A program made the position numbers and the translations under genes. Below are positions 56,589-64,000 of a stretch of 64,000 nt of DNA, piece by piece. Position 1 is the stretch's first letter, and every line of letters begins with the position of its first letter. The notes under the pieces were generated by a model. It saw nothing but the letters and a program-made list of their open reading frames with translations. It made no database searches and was not told the DNA's origin. Origin of the DNA: Atriophallophorus winterbourni (Eukaryota; Platyhelminthes; Trematoda; Plagiorchiida; Microphallidae); contig JACCGJ010000307.1 in assembly GCA_013407085.1 (NCBI GenBank), positions 47,757-111,756 on the forward strand, given 5' to 3'.

Positions 56589-57044
56589 GATAACAAAAAA
56601 GGTAAACTTCCAACATTTAGAGCAATAGCTCCTCTCCTCAACCAAGCGCCAATTATTAGGCCTTATACGAATGGCTCTTTTAAAAAGAGTAATTCTAGTT
56701 ATTCAAGAAAAAATTTTCACCAATTACCTATACACGCTCCCACCTTTAATTATTATGGTCCTTCACCTTACGGTCGTCTTAATTCTGCATCGTGGTCCTA
56801 CCCTCACTCCACGCAGCATGGTGAAAATCCACAAAACCTTAGACTAAATAGGAACTTCAACTTTCCTTATATTTATCCCAACCCTGAAACTTTTAAGCCA
56901 CCACAAACAAACACCCATAGAATTTCCACTTGGCCACACCCTGCTCCACAAATATATCCATCATACGCCCCCACCCAGTTTTACCCAGACCATTTCCAAC
57001 CTTCAAATTTTCCCCTTGTGTTTCCACCCATCTACACGATGTAG
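56589..57044 (+). pseudogene. open frame without ATG, Pro/Asn/Tyr-rich, possible LINE ORF1 remnant
   Basis: About 150 codons are open from just after a TAG at 56586 to a TAG at 57042, without an early methionine. The protein would be rich in Pro, Asn, Tyr and Ser (NYYGPSPYGRLNSASWSYPH and FPYIYPNPETFKPPQTNTHR). It lies directly before the endonuclease of the LINE at 57080, where an ORF1 or N-terminal extension would be expected. I recognise no domain. Confidence 0.45.
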
Positions 57045-57079
57045 CGCAATCTAGTTTCAAATCTCCGGCCCCTATCATT

Positions 57080-58220
57080 AATACCCCTCTTTCTACTTCC
57101 CCTATCCGCATCCTTCTATTTAACGCGAGATCCATTACTTCTAAAATGTCCGATCTTCAATTTTTTCCTATCTACTAATCCGACTGATGTAGTCTTAATC
57201 ACTGAAACTTGGACGACTGATGAAGATGCAGACGCACTCCTTTTCCTCCCAAATTATAATATTTTTCGTAAAAATCGGTGCTCCACTCGTGGTGGTGGTT
57301 GCATCATATATATTACTAAGGATATCCCGGCCAAACTTTATTCTTCTTCTACACTGGATGATATTGGTGATTCGGTATGGATCGATGTACCTTCACTGGA
57401 CGCCCTTTTCGGTTGTATTTACAACCCACCTCCTCCATCTTCACATAATCTTGATAAGATAAAAAATGCTTTTATTGAAGTTTCTCTGACCCCTCATAAA
57501 AATAAACTTATAGCTGGTGATTTTAACATGCCTCATACATGCTGGAATTCCCCCCATCTATCTAGAAAATTCTTCTCTTATTCCGAAGCAATCAGCTTAC
57601 TAGGTTACACTCAAGCAGTAAATAAACCTACAAGACAATCAAGCCTTCTATACCTTATTTTCACATTGGGTCCTAATCCTAGTAATGTGCAAGTCATAAC
57701 GCCCTTTCTTGGTTGTGATCATAAAATGGTTATGTGACAACTTCATCTTTATGAAACTCGGACATTCATCATCACAGATAATGATTGTCTTTATATTGAT
57801 CGGATAAAGTTTTCGACTCTAATCAGAAACTCTGATTGGACTGACTTCTTTATATCTCCAGATTTTATTCTTATCTCTTCCATATTTCATAAAAATTTCT
57901 CTAGATATAATAAAACTTCTTGAAAAAAAGATAACCCGTCTTTCTGCTTTTGTAAACCATACACCAGACTTTTATTCATTTTTACGTCTCAAGGAACTTC
58001 TCAGCTCTTTTACAACAATCAAATTACAATTCATCGAGAATCAAGAAAGAATGGCCCTGAACAGTGCTTCGAAGACCAAGTCTTTGAACAGTCTAACGAG
58101 ATCCCGATATAATCTAAGTAAAAATGAAATTTCTACACTTGTGTTTAACGATGATGGTAGGCAAACATTATCCCTACAACCTGCAAAACTTTTGGATTGG
58201 TTGAATTGCTTCAGCCACAA
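57080..58220 (+). pseudogene. LINE AP-endonuclease and linker
   Basis: The endonuclease starts IRILLFNARSITSKMSDLQF, then in another frame DVVLITETWTTDEDADALLF, CIIYITKDIPAKLYSSS, KLIAGDFNMPHTCWNS, LLGYTQAVNKPTRQS and VITPFLGCDHKMV. The ETW, GDFNMP and DH motifs of this nuclease class are visible. The linker follows at 58051 (MALNSASKTKSLNSLTRSRY). Two or three frame changes and a stop after MVM make it inactive. Confidence 0.87.
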
Positions 58221-58288
58221 CGCCTGTCAGCCTTCATACAGATTATTTTGATTGGTTGAATTCTGATTGGTTGCTTCAGCTCCAATAA

Positions 58289-59219
58289 ATAGCTCTGCAA
58301 GGGGTCCACCGACGTCTAACGCCTTCGGAATTGGAGATGATTAGACCGCTGCTGGAATGCGGGGACTCCTCATTCAACATACGATACTACGTGAAGACTC
58401 AATTTCAGAAAAATCTTACCGGATTTGATGTTGTAAACATGCGCCGGCGAGTTCTGGCTGGCCGTAACAATCCAGGTAAGTGTTGTTTCATTACAATTAA
58501 AATAACTTGATTATATGGACGATATTTATTATCCATTTTTCACAGCCTATATTCGACGAACGGAAGAGGATGTCAACGTCCATGGAAAGGCACGCGTGCT
58601 GCTGGATGAGACGAACAAGATGACGCATTTCATCTATACAACCCAAGAAATGCTAAGTTTGTTTAACCGTTTTTCTGATTTTATTCTCATCGATGGTACA
58701 TTCCGTACCAATCGCGAGAAATATTTTTTATATCAATTAATGGTAGTAGATGGATGCCGCAAAAGTCTTCCTGTAGCAATAGGCTTCTTGTGGAGGGAAA
58801 CAGCTGAAGATATCCGCACGTTCCTGCTTACCTTTGTCGAATTCGTCGATCCATATGCAGTGTGCAGACCCTGTATTCTTCCAGTACTTCAAAGGGCAAC
58901 ACTGTTGCAACTCCCGTAAGTGGGAAAATGCTCGCCGTCCCAATGTAGCCACTGGCGGTATTGGGGACACGAACATGGTCGAGGCCATGCACCGATGTTT
59001 AATCTTCCTAATATTCTATTATACTGTATATACCTTAATTCTATACATATCTCTCCTCCAGGTGTTGTCATCTCGTGCCTCCGGACACATCGCAATATCA
59101 ATTTGAGGGTAGAAGAATACGAGGAAAGAAGGTTCACTGAAACAAAACTTGCTGTTCAACAAATTTCGAAATATATATTTTATTTCACATCCATTGGCTT
59201 TCTTAACCTAAGGCAGTAA
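58289..59219 (+). CDS. MULE/ZSWIM-like transposase-derived gene, three exons, one apparent frameshift
   Basis: Exon 1 (to 58475) encodes RLTPSELEMIRPLLECGDSS and VKTQFQKNLTGFDVVNMRRR. A 70-bp GT-AG intron (58476-58545) leads to exon 2 with TEEDVNVHGKARVLLDETNK, the DDE-type stretch FSDFILIDGTFRTNREKYFL and YQLMVVDGCRKSLPVAIGFL. A shift of frame near 58850 leads to QCADPVFFQYFKGQHCC and GGIGDTNMVEAMHRC. A second short intron (58997-59061, weak donor GTTTAA) joins in phase to VVISCLRTHRNINLRVEEYE. The ILIDGTFRTN and NMVEAMHR motifs are typical of Mutator-like transposases and ZSWIM1/3-type domesticated relatives. Whether it is active, domesticated or dead is unclear; the frameshift argues for decay. 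Confidence 0.72.
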
Positions 59220-59769
59220 ATTGGACATGGCCATATTTCATAATGCGATAAAATTGTGTTGTGTTGAGACGAGTGAAATGTTGCTCTCTTAGCTGATTGT
59301 GCATCATGGTTAACGTTCTATTAGTGAAGCTGCATGGAATTTAGTGAGCTTTTTGAACTATCATGCAGCTTGTGACTCATAAATATTTCTGCATGACATT
59401 GTACGTTGACTAACCGCTGATGCTCTGTGAGATAGACAAATAATTTCCACGTGGCTCCCCTCTCACTACATGTGGTAGTGCGTTTACTTTCATTTGCCCC
59501 CTGTAGTCTGCTAGCCTGTACAAGGTGCGCACGTTCGTCCAATAAGATTGCGAGTTTGCGCGAAAGCGTCACCCCCTCACTCGCTTGAATCGAAAGACAG
59601 TCTCAGCCTGAGAGATTACAGTGTATGCAATAATTTCACCACACAGAATATCAGCCTTAAATCGGTGACGGCATATTGACACTGGTTTCACGTTATAATG
59701 TTTAAGACGAGAGAGTAAAGCTAATAACTACTGAATATATATACGTTTACGAATATGAGACACTATGGA
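59220..59769. other. no gene seen
   Basis: No frame or repeat that I can assign. Confidence 0.45.
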
Positions 59770-60320
59770 TGGTGACACTGATAAAGATAGTGAGCTGATT
59801 TGATTTTCAACATTGATGACTTTTGTACCATTACTATGCACATAACATGTCTTAGAATTTCGACAAACTGACTGAATATGTCCAAGTTTACCACACTTAA
59901 AACATTTAGCATTACGAAATGGACAAGTAAATCGAGAATGTAACTTGCCACAAGATGCACATTTTCCAAACTTCTGATTGTCAAAATTAGACTTTCTTTT
60001 GCCGAATTCGCTTACTCTGCTGGTTTGACATCAGAATCACTTTGTCGCTGTGGTCGGTTGCTGGACTGAGGTTTAGATCTTTAGGTTCCGAACAAAACAG
60101 TTTGAGTGTCAGCATTAATTTGATGATTAATTTCTTTTGAAACATCTTAATAATGTTCGCATATTCTCTTGACATTTTCATAGGTTGGATTATTCAACAT
60201 CAATAACTGGCGATATAAATCAGGTTCATTGATACCAGCAATTAAACGATCTCTCTTTCCCGTTCTTACTTCTTGTGTGAAATTATTCGAATTCTTATTG
60301 AATTATTACCATCATATGGA
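59770..60320 (-). pseudogene. Gypsy-type gag fragment with two zinc knuckles
   Basis: On the minus strand, RDRLIAGINEPDLYRQLLML and NNPTYENVKRICE are followed by a spacer with RSKPQSSNRPQRQSDSD. A pair of knuckles comes next: C-x2-C-GK-x-H...C, and CFKCGKLGHIQSVC near 59880. The double CCHC form separates it from the CHCC-type Gag of Gypsy-1, so it belongs to another Gypsy lineage. Frameshifts interrupt it and no pol follows. Confidence 0.78.
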
Positions 60321-60354
60321 TAATATTAAGCTTGTTGCTTTACGTACCACTCAT

Positions 60355-60425
60355 CAACTGATATAAGGCTCGCTGAATCTCATCTTACCGTCTCCACCTG
60401 CTGACAGCAAACAGACGGAAACAAG
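60355..60425 (-). repeat. family D repeat, fragment
   Basis: CTCGCTGAATCTCATCTTAC, CGTCTCCACCTGCTGACAGC and AAACAGACGGAAAC are the reverse complement of the family D core. Confidence 0.7.
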
Positions 60426-60754
60426 CTTTACAGTGTATCCAGTGCAATCAACATTTATCCAGATTTAATTTCACGATGAGATTCTTTCATTTTTCCTGCA
60501 AGTTTATCGTTGAATTCTATCCAAATACACTAGTATACACAATGATTTATCTACAGTTATAATATAACACATTCCGTTAATACGCTATATGCTTCTCAGT
60601 GGTCGTACAACGTTATCCACTTTCATGAAAATAGTTTACTTTTCCTACAAGATTCATATGCGTTGATTTGTTGTTGCTCCTACGTCTGATTTAAATATGA
60701 CCTTAAATAAAAGTACAGACTACGGTATACTACCAGCCGAGAGGCTAAGCTTGT

Positions 60755-60970
60755 TGCAAACCATTGAGGTCAACATGGGAATGTTCCGGCTCGGTATGAA
60801 AATCCGGTGGACGGTAAGGCTAAACGTGTTGCCAACCCTTGAGGTCAACATGGTAGGGTTCCGAAGCAAACACACCGGCCGACAGAAAGTTGTTATTCTG
60901 AATGTAACCTGTTCTAAAGTGACCGTCAACTTGATACGTTGAGGTCAACATGGAAATGATCTGTAGTGGA
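60755..60970 (+). repeat. three diverged tandem units with TTGAGGTCAACATGG
   Basis: The motif TTGAGGTCAACATGG recurs at about 60762, 60838 and 60942. Each follows a GTTGCAAACC, GTTGCCAACC or CAACTTGATACG stretch, with other shared blocks (TGTAACCTGTTCT, ATGAAACTTGCTC) downstream. Confidence 0.6.
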
Positions 60971-61075
60971 CAAAATGGTTCAGAAAACTTGAATTTGTTT
61001 TTCGGAATGAAACTTGCTCTAAGCAGACCGTAAAATACAAACATAAAATGAATATTAAAGATATACGGATAACAG

Positions 61076-61572
<497 letters not shown>

Positions 61573-62637
61573 TACTGCGCTGCTCACAAAACACCAAAAG
61601 AGGTACACTAGATAAAACTAAATCCCGTTTATTCGTTTTATTTCGTACTTCCATTCACACCGTTTCATTTATATAATATCTACTCAATTATTCGAAGTCG
61701 TTTCGTAAGCGATTTAATGCACTATTTTTTCCATTTGTTTTACATCAGTTGCATATGATGTAATCTGTGCGTACGTGTTTTTGTCATGCATTTAAGCAAC
61801 AGCTAATCTCATTTTTCTATTTTTACAAGGAATTTTCGCCTTCTGCGAGAATTCCACTTAGTTTTAAGTCTGTAACATACCGGGATAACATTGTTTAATC
61901 AAGCCTTATCAATCTCAAAGTTGCGCTAATCACTTGTTTTCTTGATTTATTCGAGTGTGTCATTACATCACAATAGGAAACCTTTCATGCCATCTGCATC
62001 ATGTTTATGTATTTTGCGTTGTTTAGATTTCGTACAGGTAAAACTAATTTTAAATGGTCCTCGTCTCACATTGCAGTCGGCGCTGTCGATAAACACTCAA
62101 CCATTTATTACTGAATTTATTGCTCGATTCCCATGGTGTATGTTTGAGAAAACTATTTGATCACTTACGTGCGAGTAAAACCATTTGGCGGCTCACCTCG
62201 TTTTATCGATATATTTTTTCATGCTGACCCATGTATGCCTGAAATCACATGCTTGAAGCACCATACATTGAGATGCGGTGCTGTCGTGTTTTCCAGGCTA
62301 GGACGTAGTTGTAATAAAGAGATAACAACAGCAAGACTACTACGTGTTCCCCGTACAACTCGCTTCATTGCAATCACCTTAACTTGGTGTAACATTACAA
62401 GTTTGGAACGACTGGATATTCGTGTAGAAATGCTGACCTTATTCCGTTGCTATTTATCACACGTGGTAATAAGACTTCATTAGACACAAAATTTAAGTGT
62501 TTGGAATTTCTATAAAAAACACTTTTCAGCTACATCTCGGTATGCCATACAACATTTTAAACACAATTACTTTGATTAATTCCTTGACGCACATCAAACG
62601 TACCCTATCACGCTCTTTCAACCGTGTACAACTTCAG
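61573..62637. other. probable MOB4 intron, no exon recognised
   Basis: Unique-looking AT-rich sequence between the GATA array and the MOB4 exon. I searched for the preceding MOB4 exon (the TEQWIFLCA region) and did not see it. Confidence 0.5.
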
Positions 62638-62815
62638 TGCTAGGCTATCAATTACACACGCCATACACTGTTTATTAAATAGTAGCAAGTATTTTCCTAG
62701 CCGCGTTGTCATTAAAATGACCTCGATCAATCGTCTGAATTCGGTAGGTCGCCGTGTTTATCGGATATTCACACACGCGTACTACCATCATCGCGAGATA
62801 TTCGACGAATTCGAG
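62638..62815 (+). CDS. MOB4: MOB4 (phocein) internal exon
   Basis: MOB4 is a small Mob-family adaptor of the STRIPAK phosphatase complex. The acceptor is ACAACTTCAG and the donor is GAG|GTGAGT. The encoded [20 protein letters not shown] and [20 protein letters not shown] match vertebrate MOB4 almost residue for residue ([33 protein letters not shown]), including the histidines typical of the Mob fold. The exon starts one base before a full codon and ends in phase 0. In other animals the next exon begins NETFLCHRF; it would lie beyond the window or past the long array. The exact acceptor is less certain than the donor. Confidence 0.9.
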
Positions 62816-62991
62816 GTGAGTATGTGAATTTCATCTTCAAGTATTCTACAAATCGATACCGTATCCTTAGCTGTACAAGACGCGGTGACGTAGCCGTGAG
62901 CCAGGTGTACACGGCTAAGCTATTAACTAACAATCTTGTCTAAATCGGTGCATTGCGTTTTCGATACTGAGGTCCATGTTATGTATATCAC

Positions 62992-64000
<1,009 letters not shown>

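Overview
This window looks like nuclear DNA of a parasitic flatworm, most likely a digenean trematode. The evidence is intron-rich animal genes with long, repeat-filled introns, a CsRn1-like Ty3/Gypsy element of the kind described from flukes, many CR1-like and RTE-like LINE fragments, and very long tetranucleotide arrays. Nothing bacterial or plasmid-like is present. The species cannot be named from sequence alone.

Two host genes are recognisable. The main one is a clathrin interactor 1 (CLINT1/epsinR, ENTH domain) homologue on the + strand. Seven coding exons lie between 15490 and 30048 with fully compatible splice phases. A possible stop-containing last exon is at 32984, and an extra phase-compatible exon ending in two stop codons is at 23512-23707. 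The second gene is one internal exon of MOB4 (phocein) at 62638-62815; the rest of it lies outside the window or was not found. A MULE/ZSWIM-type transposase-like gene with short introns is at 58289-59219.

Layout. 1-5819: a degraded Gypsy element whose 5' LTR carries a tRNA-derived SINE. 5820-11100: LINE debris inside a nearly identical 2.2-kb tandem duplication. 11.5-15 kb: LINE ends and a broken CR1-like LINE. 15.5-33 kb: CLINT1, with introns packed with at least three short retroposon families (called A, B and D here). 34.4-38.8 kb: a hAT DNA transposon with a perfect 8-bp target duplication, interrupted by a CR1-like LINE that keeps a 655-codon reverse-transcriptase frame. 39-47 kb: repeats and an 880-bp pogo-like element. 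47413-48412: a 1000-N assembly gap. 48413-50245: a second Gypsy element on the minus strand, intact up to the gap. 50329-53037: a segmental duplication of part of CLINT1, fused at its end to a LINE reverse transcriptase. 53-58.2 kb: three copies of one LINE family, two forming an inverted repeat. 59.8-60.3 kb: a Gypsy gag remnant. 61-64 kb: GATA arrays in opposite orientation on either side of the MOB4 exon.

Most of the sequence is therefore mobile-element history, and several insertions can be ordered. The family A SINE and the family B repeat in CLINT1 intron 1 predate the segmental duplication. A 693-bp retroposon (15-bp target duplication) entered the original copy only and is absent from the duplicate. 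The hAT insertion predates its nested LINE. The most unusual items are the open frame joining a CLINT1 ENTH fragment to a LINE reverse transcriptase, the possible ENTH-only isoform made by the stop-bearing exon, and the shared 3' terminus of family B and a LINE.
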